A DNA stretch of 64,000 bases from NCBI GenBank assembly GCA_023678885.1, contig CM043009.1, positions 13,695,117-13,759,116 of the forward strand, written 5' to 3'. This DNA comes from Pogostemon cablin (taxonomy: Eukaryota > Streptophyta > Magnoliopsida > Lamiales > Lamiaceae). Below, one piece after another: positions 35,080-44,990 of the stretch (the first letter of the stretch is position 1; the number at the start of each line of letters is the position of its first letter). The translations under genes and the position numbers were made by a program. The notes under the pieces are model-generated. The model was given only the letters and a program-made list of their open reading frames with translations. It searched no databases and was not told the origin of the DNA.

Positions 35080-35222
35080 ACTTTCTTGGTATCAGAGCCT
35101 GGTTATATGATTCTCATTCTTTTTGAGTCGAGCTAATGGATCCAATTTTGTTTCTATGTCATCCTAAGGTATCGTATTACCTTAATGTTGACCTTGCATT
35201 TTTTTTCCCTTCTTTCTTTCAG
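33095..35222 (+). other. Candidate leader intron from LTR to gag
   Basis: A perfect donor (GAG|GTAAGT, 33092-33100) lies about 150 bp downstream of the candidate TATA box. A strong pyrimidine-rich acceptor (CCCTTCTTTCTTTCAG, ending 35222) lies five bases before the gag ATG at 35228. Splicing would remove 2128 nt, including most of the LTR transcript, many upstream ATGs and the primer site. A spliced RNA would serve translation and an unspliced one reverse transcription. Inferred from motifs only. Confidence 0.4.
35087..35102 (+). other. Primer binding site (tRNA-Met)
   Basis: TGGTATCAGAGCCTGG begins seven bases after the LTR end and is complementary to the 3' end of initiator tRNA-Met, the usual primer for this group. 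Confidence 0.9.
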
Positions 35223-35227
35223 TCATT

Positions 35228-36664
35228 ATGGCACCTCCAGTTCGTCGTCGAGGTCGAGGACACGTTCCTCGTGATCCTCCGAGTCCTCTACTCTCTTCTG
35301 TTCCTCGTGGACCTCGAGGACATGTTTCTTCTGATCATGCCGTTCATCCGACATTTACGGACCCTATCAATTCTGATCATAGGGTGCCGGTTACCCAGGT
35401 AGAGCAACCACGGGCCCAGTTGCGTGTTGAGCACATGATGACCCCAGAGCAGTACCAGTTGTATTATGATCACATTCGAGTACATGGTGTTCCACCACCT
35501 ACGACGGCTCCTACCACTACAACTGTCAGTGAGGATGTTCTTCGCGCTAATGAACCAATTCAACCTACATCTCATGTACCAGTTTCTACTCCAGAAATGG
35601 CTTTAGTAGGTCCTACTTCTCGAGGTGCACTTTTCATACCTGATTTAGTGAAAGCAGTTGAAAACATGGGGACTTCGAAATTTGACGGTACAAGAGATGC
35701 TTCTAAAGCGGGGGCGTGGTTAAAGGAGATTACAGAGACCTTTGACACTTTGATGATTGAAGAATGTTATCGTGTGGTCATTGCGACCAAGCTGTTAGGC
35801 CCAGACGCACGACGATGGTGGCAGAATCTAAAAGAGACATATTCGGTTACTATTACGTGGGCTATCTTTGTGGAACGATTCAAAGATCGATACTTCTCTC
35901 AGTACATCAAGGATCAGAAGAGAAAGGAGTTCTTCAACCTCTTTCAAGGCAGTATGTCGGTTGTGGAGTATGAAAGCAAATTTCTGGAATTGCGAGAATT
36001 CGCTCCTGAGTCATATACGACGAGAGACTTATGCAAGAGATTTGAAGATGTTCTTAATCTAAATATTCGAGATCGCATCAAGTCCGGAGACAAGTACGAA
36101 AGTCTTGACGAGCTTGTAGAAGAAGCCCTGAGGGTAGAAAGTTTAGTTCAGGCGAGATATAAGCTTGCAGAACGATCTCAAAAGAAAAGGCAAGGGAGCG
36201 CATTTCCAGGAAATGCATCGAAGGTGTATAGGGGTGTGGGATCTTCGCGTGGCGCACCAAGTTCAGTGTCTATTAGTTTTCCTCAACCTCGGGAGCAGTT
36301 TAGTAGAGGCGGGAGCAATGTCTCGGGATCGGTTGGTGAAAATCGCAAGTGCCAGAATTGCTTAAAGTATCATGACGGCCCTTGTAAGGCTCCTCAAGTA
36401 TGTTTTCAGTGTCGACAGCCGGGCCATATGCGAAGTTCTTGTCCTCAACTTATGGGAGCGAACAGTCAGAGTTCTGGTCAGCCTCGTGGTAGACTAACAT
36501 ATTCTATACCCAGAGATACTCGATCTGCAGCTACCAGAGTGCCTGATGCCTCAAGAGGCCCTAGTACTCGATCACCTATGCAAGGAAGGAATCAAACTAG
36601 AGTATTTCATATTTCCCAGGAAGAGGCTCGCTCAGATCCGAAGGTTGTGACAGGTAATTTATAA
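35228..36664 (+). CDS. Gag polyprotein of the chromovirus
   Basis: Structural protein that forms the cytoplasmic particle and packages element RNA. The start is the first ATG after a strong splice acceptor. Residues 1-120 are basic and proline-rich. Residues about 140-290 match the plant retrotransposon gag domain (ARRWWQNLK, then FKDRYFSQYIKDQKRKEFF, VVEYESKFLELREFAP). Near residue 376 is a CxxCxxxHxxxC motif and near residue 392 a standard CCHC zinc knuckle (CFQCRQPGHMRSSC), which binds RNA. The frame stops at 36662-36664, but the bases just before it (CAG|GTAATT, 36651-36659) form a splice donor, and the residues before the donor (VVTG) are those expected at the gag-protease junction. So 36653 may be the true exon end, with translation running on into pol. 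Confidence 0.9.
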   Translation: MAPPVRRRGRGHVPRDPPSPLLSSVPRGPRGHVSSDHAVHPTFTDPINSDHRVPVTQVEQPRAQLRVEHMMTPEQYQLYYDHIRVHGVPPPTTAPTTTTVSEDVLRANEPIQPTSHVPVSTPEMALVGPTSRGALFIPDLVKAVENMGTSKFDGTRDASKAGAWLKEITETFDTLMIEECYRVVIATKLLGPDARRWWQNLKETYSVTITWAIFVERFKDRYFSQYIKDQKRKEFFNLFQGSMSVVEYESKFLELREFAPESYTTRDLCKRFEDVLNLNIRDRIKSGDKYESLDELVEEALRVESLVQARYKLAERSQKKRQGSAFPGNASKVYRGVGSSRGAPSSVSISFPQPREQFSRGGSNVSGSVGENRKCQNCLKYHDGPCKAPQVCFQCRQPGHMRSSCPQLMGANSQSSGQPRGRLTYSIPRDTRSAATRVPDASRGPSTRSPMQGRNQTRVFHISQEEARSDPKVVTGNL

Positions 36665-36793
36665 TCCGAGTATTTTCACATGTTAGATCTAACCCCGCCT
36701 TGTTATGCCACTTGATTACAAATAAAACATTCGTAAAAAATTTTATCTTTCCGAATTTTTAAATCACAATCTCACCTAATATTGCTTCTTTAG
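36654..36793 (+). other. Candidate intron between gag and pol
   Basis: A 140-nt, AT-rich, stop-containing interval bounded by CAG|GTAATT and TTGCTTCTTTAG|GC, with branch-like CTCAC and CTAAT motifs at 36771-36780. Removing it joins gag (phase 1) in frame to HVFVGDHQVYTLFDPG, the N-terminus of protease. That places the conserved VxTG...F(V)...LFDxG junction of gypsy elements in the right register. Both neighbours are open, so the gap is unlikely to be random decay. Confidence 0.7.
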
Positions 36794-36798
36794 GCCAT

Positions 36799-39700
36799 GT
36801 GTTTGTGGGAGACCATCAGGTCTACACTTTATTTGACCCAGGTTCTGATAGATCTTATATTCGGGATGATCTTGCTGCGATCTTAGATTATCCTATCTCT
36901 CATTTGTCACCTGAAATCATAGTTCATACCCCTCTTGGAGAGCGTCTAATTCGTGATTCGGTGTTTCTTGGTTGTCCATTGAAGATCAAAGATGTCATTC
37001 TAGAGGCTGAATTGATACCATTGCCTTTGATTGATCTCGATGTTATTCTTGGCATGGATTGGCTTTCTTCTCATCATGCAATTCTCGACTGCCACGAGAA
37101 GCTTGTTATTTTTCGTAGACCAAGATTCTCAGAACTTGTTTTTGAAGGTGAACTTCAAACGAGATCCCTTTCTTTTATTTCAATGTTGACTGCGCATAAA
37201 TTAATACGTAAGGGTTATGAGGCATTCTTGGCATTTGTCGTCGATAATTCTCTTTCTGAGACTAAACTAGATGACATCCCGATCGTTAATGAATTTCCTG
37301 ATGTCTTTCCCGAAGACTTACCAGGACAGCCTCCGAATCGAGAGATCGATTTTTCCATTGACGTACTTCCTGGAATCACACCTATATCGATTACTCCATA
37401 TCGAATGTCGCCAGCTGAGCTCAAGGAACTCCAGAAACAACTTGGAGAATTATTGGAGAAGGGATTCATACGACCTAGCACATCTCCTTGGGGTGCTCCA
37501 GTTCTTTTTGTCAAGAAGAAAGATGGATCATTTCGCCTATGTGTCGACTACCGTCAATTGAACAAGGTGACAATCAAGAACAAATATCCTCTTCCGAGAA
37601 TCGATGATCTATTTGATCAATTGCAAGGAGCAACTGTGTTCTCAAAAATTGATTTGCGGTCTGGTTATCACCAACTCAAGATTAGGGAATCTGATATCCC
37701 TAAGTCTGCTTTTCGAACCAGATACGGTCATTTTGAATTCTGTGTTATGCCTTTTGGACTCACAAATGCTCCTGCAGCTTTTATGGATCTTATGAATCGG
37801 GTCTTTCGGCCGTATTTAGATATGTTTGTCATCATTTTCATTGATGACATTCTTATTTATTCTAAATCAGATGACGAGCATTCTCATCATCTAAGAATTG
37901 CTCTGAACATTCTTAGAGAAAATCAGCTTTATGCTAAATTTTCGAAGTGTGAATTTTGGCTTCGTGAGGTAAGCTTTTTGGGTCATCACATTTCTAAAGA
38001 AGGAATCTACGTCGATCCAGTGAAGATTCAAGCTATACTAGATTGGGAGCATCCAAAGAACGTGACAGAGATTCGTAGTTTTCTGGGATTAGCTGGATAT
38101 TATCGACGGTTTGTCAAAGACTTTTCGTTGCTGGCTTCATCTTTGACTAAATTGACTCGAAAAGGGGTAAATTTTGAATGGAGTGAAGAATGCGAGGAAG
38201 CATTTCAAGAATTGAAAAGACGACTCGTTTCAGCTCCTATTCTTGCTTTGCCAGACCCAGCGATTGGAGAATTTACCATTTATAGCGACGCCTCGAGACA
38301 AGGATTAGGATGCGTTCTCATGCAAGTAGGAAAGGTTATTGCCTACGCTTCAAGGCAATTGAAGAAGAACGAAGAAAATTATCCTACACACGATTTAGAG
38401 TTGGCTGCAATCGTCTTTGCATTGAAGATCTGGAGACATTATCTGTATGGTGCCACTTGTCGGGTTTTCACTGATCACAAGAGCTTAAAGTATATCACCA
38501 CACAAAAGGAGCTCAACCTCAGGCAAAGGCGATGGATGGAGTTGATTAGTGACTATGACTTAGTCATCGATTATCATCCTGGCAAGGCGAACGTTGTTGC
38601 AGATGCTCTGAGTAGAAAGTCTTCTACCTCACTTGCTTCGATTCAATCTTTTTATCTTCCTATGTTGGAGCAATTTAAATCTTTACACATTTCGCTCGAT
38701 TGTGAAAAGTCTAATGATTACGCCTTAATTGCCAAATTTGAGGTTAGACCTACCTTGTTCGAGCAAATTCGAGAAAGACAATCACACGATGTTTATTTAC
38801 AACAAAAGATGGTGAAGCTAAATCAAGGAAAAGAACCAGAATTTCAAATTCGGGATGACGGACTCCTTACTTTTAAAAATCGTGTTTGTGTTCCATCAGA
38901 ACTTGATGTTCGTAGAGCTATTCTTGAGGAAGCCCATTCTTCAGCCTATTCTATGCATCCTGGTAGTACCAAAATGTACAGAACACTTCGGGAGCATTAT
39001 TGGTGGCCAGGTATGAAACGGGACATTGCTGAATTTGTGTCAAAGTGCTTATCATGCCAACAGATTAAAGCGGAACACCAAAAACCAGCCGGCATGCTTC
39101 AACCACTACCTATTCCTGAGTGGAAATGGGAGAACATCACGATGGATTTTGTTTCCGGGTTACCTCGATCCCAAAAGGGTCATGACTCAATCTGGGTCAT
39201 TGTCGATCGTCTGACGAAATCGGCACATTTCCTTCCAGTGCATACCAACGAATCTTTAGAGAAACTTGCCAAGTTATATGTCGATGAGATCGTGAGATTG
39301 CACGGAGTACCAGTGTCAATCATATCTGATCGTGATCCAAGATTCACTTCCCGTTTTTGGCCTAGTCTGCAGAAAGCGCTAGGTACAAAATTACTATTCA
39401 GTACCTCGTTTCATCCACAGACTGATGGACAGTTAGAGAGAACTATACAGACACTAGAAGACATGTTACGTGCAGTGGTGTTGAATTTAGGAGGTAGCTG
39501 GGATAAGTACGTGACTTTGGTGGAGTTCGCTTATAACAACAGTTATCATTCAAGCATTGGAATGCCCCCGTACGAAGCTCTATATGGCCGAAAGTGTCGA
39601 ACACCGCTCTTTTGGGATGAGGTTGGCGAGAGACAAATCGAACAAGTAGAGCTTATCGAAGATGCGAAGGAAAAAATACAACTTATTCGAGACAGACTTA

Positions 39701-40311
39701 AGGCAGCGCAAGATCGACAAAAAAGCTACGCAGATAATAGGAGGCGCGATTTGGAGTTTAATGAAGGAGATAAAGTTTTTCTAAAAGTTTCTCCGTGGAA
39801 GGGCGTGTTACGATTTCGCCGTCGAGGAAAGTTAAGTCCAAGGTATATTGGCCCGTTTACGATCGTGCAAAGGATTGGTCGTGTCGCGTATCGACTTGAG
39901 CTACCATCCGAATTGTCAAAGATTCACGATGTTTTCCATGGCTCTATGCTTAGAAAATATGAACCCGATCCTTCGCATGTGCTCGAATATCCCCCAGTTG
40001 TATTAAAGGAGAATCTATCGTACGAAGTACAACCTGTTCAAATTGTAGATCGCCGAGAGAAAATGCTTCGAAATAAATCCATTCCTATGGTGAGAGTTCT
40101 ATGGAGAAGTGATCGAATTGAAGAAGAAACGTGGGAACCAGAGTCAGTCATGCGTCAACAACATCCACATCTCTTTTCATCTCTAGGTACGTTTAAGTTT
40201 CGAGGACGAAACTTTTTAGAAGAGGGGATACATTATAATATCTTAGTCCCAACTAGATTTGTTTTTAGAGCCCAAAACCTATTTATTTATTTTTGGCCCA
40301 AGTTGCCCTAG
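36799..40311 (+). CDS. Pol polyprotein: protease, RT, RNase H, integrase, chromodomain
   Basis: Open for 1170 codons from 36799; codons from 36794 are also in frame if the upstream intron is spliced. Protease: LFDPGSDRSYI at residues 11-21 (the aspartyl site is normally D[ST]G; here DPG). Reverse transcriptase: about 195-420, with DYRQLNKVTIKNKYPLPRID and the catalytic FIDDILIYS near residue 347. RNase H: about 485-610, with FTIYSDAS and TDHKSL. Integrase: HHCC zinc finger at about 713-755, catalytic core with MDFVSGLP (about 780), DRDPRF (about 844) and the glutamate in QLERTIQ (about 880), then the GPF/Y module near SPRYIGPFTI. Chromodomain: about 1085-1145, VLWRSDRIEEETWEPES, which steers integration to marked chromatin. 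The last 26 codons overlap the 3' LTR. No internal stop, so it may be active. Confidence 0.93.
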   Translation: MFVGDHQVYTLFDPGSDRSYIRDDLAAILDYPISHLSPEIIVHTPLGERLIRDSVFLGCPLKIKDVILEAELIPLPLIDLDVILGMDWLSSHHAILDCHEKLVIFRRPRFSELVFEGELQTRSLSFISMLTAHKLIRKGYEAFLAFVVDNSLSETKLDDIPIVNEFPDVFPEDLPGQPPNREIDFSIDVLPGITPISITPYRMSPAELKELQKQLGELLEKGFIRPSTSPWGAPVLFVKKKDGSFRLCVDYRQLNKVTIKNKYPLPRIDDLFDQLQGATVFSKIDLRSGYHQLKIRESDIPKSAFRTRYGHFEFCVMPFGLTNAPAAFMDLMNRVFRPYLDMFVIIFIDDILIYSKSDDEHSHHLRIALNILRENQLYAKFSKCEFWLREVSFLGHHISKEGIYVDPVKIQAILDWEHPKNVTEIRSFLGLAGYYRRFVKDFSLLASSLTKLTRKGVNFEWSEECEEAFQELKRRLVSAPILALPDPAIGEFTIYSDASRQGLGCVLMQVGKVIAYASRQLKKNEENYPTHDLELAAIVFALKIWRHYLYGATCRVFTDHKSLKYITTQKELNLRQRRWMELISDYDLVIDYHPGKANVVADALSRKSSTSLASIQSFYLPMLEQFKSLHISLDCEKSNDYALIAKFEVRPTLFEQIRERQSHDVYLQQKMVKLNQGKEPEFQIRDDGLLTFKNRVCVPSELDVRRAILEEAHSSAYSMHPGSTKMYRTLREHYWWPGMKRDIAEFVSKCLSCQQIKAEHQKPAGMLQPLPIPEWKWENITMDFVSGLPRSQKGHDSIWVIVDRLTKSAHFLPVHTNESLEKLAKLYVDEIVRLHGVPVSIISDRDPRFTSRFWPSLQKALGTKLLFSTSFHPQTDGQLERTIQTLEDMLRAVVLNLGGSWDKYVTLVEFAYNNSYHSSIGMPPYEALYGRKCRTPLFWDEVGERQIEQVELIEDAKEKIQLIRDRLKAAQDRQKSYADNRRRDLEFNEGDKVFLKVSPWKGVLRFRRRGKLSPRYIGPFTIVQRIGRVAYRLELPSELSKIHDVFHGSMLRKYEPDPSHVLEYPPVVLKENLSYEVQPVQIVDRREKMLRNKSIPMVRVLWRSDRIEEETWEPESVMRQQHPHLFSSLGTFKFRGRNFLEEGIHYNILVPTRFVFRAQNLFIYFWPKLP
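40218..40228 (+). other. Polypurine tract of the chromovirus
   Basis: AGAAGAGGGGA, the plus-strand priming site, ends five bases before the 3' LTR start at 40234 (TACAT lies between). Confidence 0.8.
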
Positions 40312-42642
40312 ATTTGTTTTTAGAGCTCAAAACCTATTTATTTATTTTTATGGCCCAAAAGGGCAGCCCTATCTTAGCCCAACTAGATTTCTTTTTAGAA
40401 AGCCCAAACCTATTTATTTATTTTTTTATGGCCCAAAAGTCCAGCCCACTTAAATGGAATAACATGAAAATAAGCCCAGCCCATTTTAATAGCCTCAACA
40501 CATATAAAAAAAGAAAAGAAAGAAAGAAAGAAGGGTACGGGAGAAGAAAAGTGAGAAGAACAAAAGAGGGGAAAGAAGAGAGTGAAGAGGAGAAACCCTT
40601 GTTGATCAAATTATCCCTTACAACCCTCATCCTAGGTGGTTTCTAAGTTGTTTTGAGGTAAGTAATAGGTTAATTAAGCTTCCTTTCTCCAAGATTTTGT
40701 GATTTTGTTGGGTTTTCTTCCTTATATGAGGAAATTCGTAGCTACTGTTCGAACTACTTTCGACATAGCTATTGATCTCTGAAATTTACAAACTCAATTT
40801 CTGTATGTAGCTGAACGTGTTAGCTTTCTGTAGCCACTTGAAACACCATGATTCGATTTTTCTACAATTAGTTATGATTTTTCTTGTAAACTGCCGCTAG
40901 CTGGAAATTTCAGAATAGTTATGTCGAATTCAAATTTACTTCCTATCGTTTTGTTTAAGAAATGATCTGAAACGGGTTATGTGAGATTGGGAGATGATGT
41001 TGAGGAGATGCGGGCTGTTCTTATTTAATATCGACTCGCTCAAGCTCGATTAAGATTTATTTTGACAATGAATGACGATGTTACCGCTAATAGTTAGTTA
41101 TATTTGATTTGTCTTTAATTGCTCATCTCCTTTCTAGGTAAAGAACCGTCGACGAAGGGCAAAGGACCGACTTCAGATTCCGGAGAGAGTTAATCACTTC
41201 CTTGTGAGTTGATAATTCGGGAACGCCTTCTCTTGTGGGAAGTGTGGACCCTCATTAAATTTGCATTCATTTTATTTTTAGTTAATTGATAACAAAATTA
41301 TTTTGGTAATGTGTTATGTGGTAAAGAGTATGATTGGCTCGATTGTTCTAGTTAGAGCCTGATTGGCCTAAGTTGGTCCATTGATTATCTTATATTATTT
41401 CATATGGGTATTGTTGATTTTAACTTATGTTGAAGAGCCTTGCCGGCTCGATATCTGATAGCCTTTATTGCTAATTATTTGCAGATTGATTTCTGGTTAT
41501 TCTTGTGACTTGTGTGCCAATTAAGACTATGACTTGAATTGTTATTTATCTCATGATGCATATGTATACCTGGTACCAAGGTTAAGTAGCCTGAATTGGT
41601 CACGGTTCGGGTGAGTTGGAGCGACATTGATTAAGTAGCCGAATTGTCGCGGTTCGGGTGAGTTAGAGTGACAATCGAGTCGCCCGTGGCTTGGCAAACC
41701 CGGGTGAGTTAGATCTAACGGGTCACCTGTCCATTTGCCAAATACTGATACTTTGGAAGGTGATCGTTAGATGAATCAGTCTATTGTAGGCTCAGCCAAC
41801 GTCACCGGTGTGGACATGCATGTCATATATGTTTATATATTTTCATTTCAAGTATTCACATCGATATTGAATTGTGAACTTTAGCATTTGGCATGTTGAG
41901 AAAGAACATTAATGTGCATTTTATCTAGAGTAACGGTGACGGGCTCGGACTGACTCTCGACGGAGAGATCAGTTTGAGGAGGATATTGGCTACCCACGCG
42001 TCTTTCATGTGTTATCATCTTGTTTGAACTAATTGTGTATTTGTAAATGCATTCATAGGTTGTATTTTTGTTAATTAACATAATAATTGATGTGGAACGA
42101 AATATTGGATTTTATGTTATGAACCGCGAGTGGGAGTACATGCTTCGTATAAGGGTTGGGGTGACCGGCTTATCACCTCACTGAGCTAGTGGTTTTGCTC
42201 ACCCCCGTCATTTCCTTCCTTTTCAGGCTGTTGATATCGTTTTGGTTGGAGGTTTGCCTATCGTTTGCTCATCATTCGATCGGGGTTTTGGGTATTTTCT
42301 CTTTTATGTAAATTGACGGATCCATTGGCGAGATTGTATATTTTATATTTTGTGATCCCCCTTGATGTTCTTTTTGTACTTTCGCGATGTTATATCGCTC
42401 ATGTATATTTTCTTCAAACTAAGTTACATCGTGGTATTTTGTACCTTTGTAAATCCTTGTTGATACTTTATGTAATGATGTCCTTGGGTTGTACCCGTAG
42501 TTATCAGTTGTTCAATTCTACAGGTACTTGATAGCAAGCCTTACGTTTTCTATAAACTTTGTGGAGTGGAGTGCACCCATTTCGCGAAATTTATGGTTAA
42601 CGTGGCGGTTGTCGTGTTCTGCCTGCGGGTTGGGGCGTGACA
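40234..42642 (+). repeat. 3' LTR of the chromovirus
   Basis: 2409 bp, colinear with the 5' LTR without a gap. Differences noted by eye include CTC/CCC at 40406, AGTCC/AGCCC near 40475, ACGAG/GCGGG near 41010, GCGAAATA/GCTAATTA near 41470, and single changes near 41517, 41737, 42249, 42293 and 42357. Followed by the TTAAT duplication. Confidence 0.95.
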
Positions 42643-42647
42643 TTAAT

Positions 42648-42666
42648 CAATGAATTTGTTGTAGTG
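42648..42666. mobile_element. CACTA right terminus
   Basis: CAATGAATTTGTTGTAGTG: reverse complement starts CACTACAACAAATTC, a CACTA terminus. It completes the subterminal field at 32215-32665 once the chromovirus and one TTAAT are removed. Confidence 0.65.
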
Positions 42667-43225
42667 TGGGCGAATTGAGATGTGGCGGCGGCGGTTGAAT
42701 AGTGGCAGAACGTGGTGGGTTGAGCGATAGCAGAGAGAGGGTGGAGTGGAGATATCGAAGAGAGAGAAAGGGAGAGTGAAAAAGAAGGGGAAAACGAGCA
42801 TAAAAAAATTAATGATATCGGCGGGTTATTGAACTTTATATACATGACCAATTTTCTAATTTGGGTTATATTATTAGTGTACATCATACAATAGATCAAC
42901 TCTTAATAAAATGAGTCATTATAATTTATCTATCTACTATTTTGTCAGCCCGGGACACATGGTTGGGTGATCTCTCCCTTATGTATTAATAATTACAACA
43001 ATAATTCATAATTTTAGGACCTTCACAACACATCTAATTGAAATTGAATACACTTGGATTCATAACTAAATCGAGTTTACATTGTTACTGATATGAACAT
43101 AATAGTTTATGTTTGTTTATTATTTATTCATAAAATTTAGTAAAAATTTAAAAATATAATTATTTTTATTATTCTTAAATAAATGTAATTAAGATGAAAT
43201 AGATTTACCCAAACTCACCCAACTA
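42667..43225. other. Intergenic, no gene recognised
   Basis: Starts with a GA-rich, moderately GC-rich stretch (42660-42800) that could be a promoter-proximal or leader remnant; the rest is AT-rich with no motif I recognise. Confidence 0.4.
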
Positions 43226-43472
43226 ACAAAGACTTGTGTGAGACTATCTTACATAAGAGTTTACGTGAGACGGGTGAAAAGTGATAACTTCTATCATGAA
43301 AAATGATAATGAATTAATTAAAAGTGATAATACTATTTCATGAACAAATTATAAAATAAATGAAAAGTACTGATAAGATAACATTTTATTTTATATTAAA
43401 AGTGATAATAATTATTTTAAAAGATATAAAATAATCTCACGTGAGACAATTTCACGCAAGACCAGCAATCCC
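43226..43472. mobile_element. MITE of the GTCTCAC/TTATCAC family
   Basis: Left edge AAAGACTTGTGTGAGACTATC and right edge TCTCACGTGAGACAATTTCAC then GCAAGACC form an imperfect inverted pair. The interior has repeated AAAAGTGATAA words at 43277, 43321, 43364 and 43419. Confidence 0.65.
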
Positions 43473-43562
43473 AATTTGTTTGGGCAAAGACTTGGGTGAG
43501 ACCTTCTCACGAATCCCCTTATGTGAGACGGATCATCCATTAACCCAATTAAAATTTTTTAA

Positions 43563-44990
43563 AGGGCCCTGTTTGATTGTTATAAAATTAAAAAATTTAA
43601 AAATTAGTTATAGATTATAATTAATTGGGCCAAAATAAATTTAAAAGCACTGTTTGGTTGGTATCAAATTAGAGAATTTAAAATTATTTATGAAAAGGAA
43701 ATTAATTGGACTTACATACATATGTATTTTTGGGTTTTTCTTATTTAATTTATACGTTTATTATTTTAAAAAATATAATAATTTAATATTTATTTTTTAA
43801 TTTAAATATTATAAATTTATAAAATGTGATAATGTTTTTAATAAATAGTAGCATTTTCTTTTTAATATAGAAAAAATACTTATCAAATAAAAGTGATAAC
43901 TTTTTACTTGAAATGTTATGAATAATTAATAATGTTAAAGGCTTCTGTAAGTTCGTTTTACGAATGATTTCCGTGAGAAGAATAAAAAGTGATAACCTTT
44001 ATAAGAAAAAATGATAACCAATTGATAAAAAGTGATAACGGTGTTGTGAATTATCATGAATAATTTATACAATAAATGAAAAGTGATAAACATTTAAAAG
44101 AAAAAGTAATAATATATTTAATAAAAAGTGATAAATAATTACGAAAGTGAATTTTGTGAACAATTTATGAAATTGATAAAATGTGATAATTTTTTAATAA
44201 AAGTGATACTAAAGAAAAGTAATAATTGACCAATTAAACTATTTCATGAATAATTAGTATGATAAATAAAAAGTGATAATATTTTTAAAATAAAATGATA
44301 TTTGATCAATAAAAAGTGATAATTATTTCATTAAATTATTTAATGATCAATTCATAAGATAAATAAAAAGTGATAATATTTTTAACATAAATGACACACA
44401 ATCAAAATAAAGTGATAACAACTTGAACAATCTAATAATAATAATTATTATTATTATTATTTTAAAAATATTTGTTTAAATAAAATAAATGAATTATACA
44501 CAAATTAATTTAATTAAAGAATGAGGCTTGTGCGCGCCTTTAGAATTTAGTATTATGGATAAGAGTACATTATTTTGTTTTAAAGGGTATATATTTTAAT
44601 TAATAAGGGTACACCATTTTGTTCTAAAATGTATGCAATTTTCATTAATATTTTTTATTTTTCTTCAGAAAATAGAGGGTAACATCTTTATACTAAAGAG
44701 TATACAATTTAATACAAAATTCTAAAGGCACACGGGGTGTGCTTCCGTGCGCTCGGGCGCACACATGTTTTTGCCTTGTAAAATAAATGGTACACATCTT
44801 TATATATACTAAAGGGTATATAATTTAACACAAAATTCTAAAAGCACACGGAATGTGCTTCCGTGTGCCCGAACGCACATAAGTTTTTGCCTTAATTAAA
44901 AATAATTTATGGACATCCCCAGTTTTAGAACGTATGATGAAGGTGTGTAATTTGAACTTCTTTCAATTTACATTCACCAAACAGGGCCCG
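43563..44990. mobile_element. Inner TIR element (GGGCCCTGTTTG ends)
   Basis: Bounded by AGGGCCCTGTTTG and its inverse CAAACAGGGCCC. Terminal words of this kind occur in hAT and PIF/Harbinger-type non-autonomous elements. I could not read a convincing target duplication. The interior contains the richest run of AAAAGTGATAA words in the window (43930-44420) and a two-copy 110-120-bp direct repeat. No transposase. Confidence 0.55.
44666..44896. repeat. Two-copy direct repeat, about 115 bp
   Basis: Both copies contain ACATCTTTATA, ACTAAAG(A/G)GTATA, ACAAAATTCTAAA, GGCACACGG or AGCACACGG, TGTGCTTCCGTG and GTTTTTGCCTT. The unit has a GC-richer heart with inverted GCACACGG/CCGTGTGC words able to form a hairpin. 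Confidence 0.75.

Larger units (their letters stand above)
32671..42642 (+). mobile_element. Complete Ty3/gypsy chromovirus (Tekay/Del type)
   Basis: Two LTRs of 2409 bp (32671-35079 and 40234-42642), a tRNA-Met primer site, gag, pol in the gypsy order protease-RT-RNase H-integrase, a C-terminal chromodomain, a polypurine tract, and a 5-bp duplication TTAAT (32666-32670 and 42643-42647). The LTRs have no length difference and about a dozen substitutions by eye (about 0.5 percent), so the insertion is young. The gag-pol frame is open apart from a 140-nt GT-AG intron-like gap. It sits inside a CACTA remnant. Only its protease motif (DPG) looks unusual. Confidence 0.95.

Noticed and set aside
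42597..42899. 100-codon minus-strand frame next to the chromovirus
   Set aside because: Starts in AT-rich DNA, runs through a CT-rich low-complexity block and into the LTR end; no domain.
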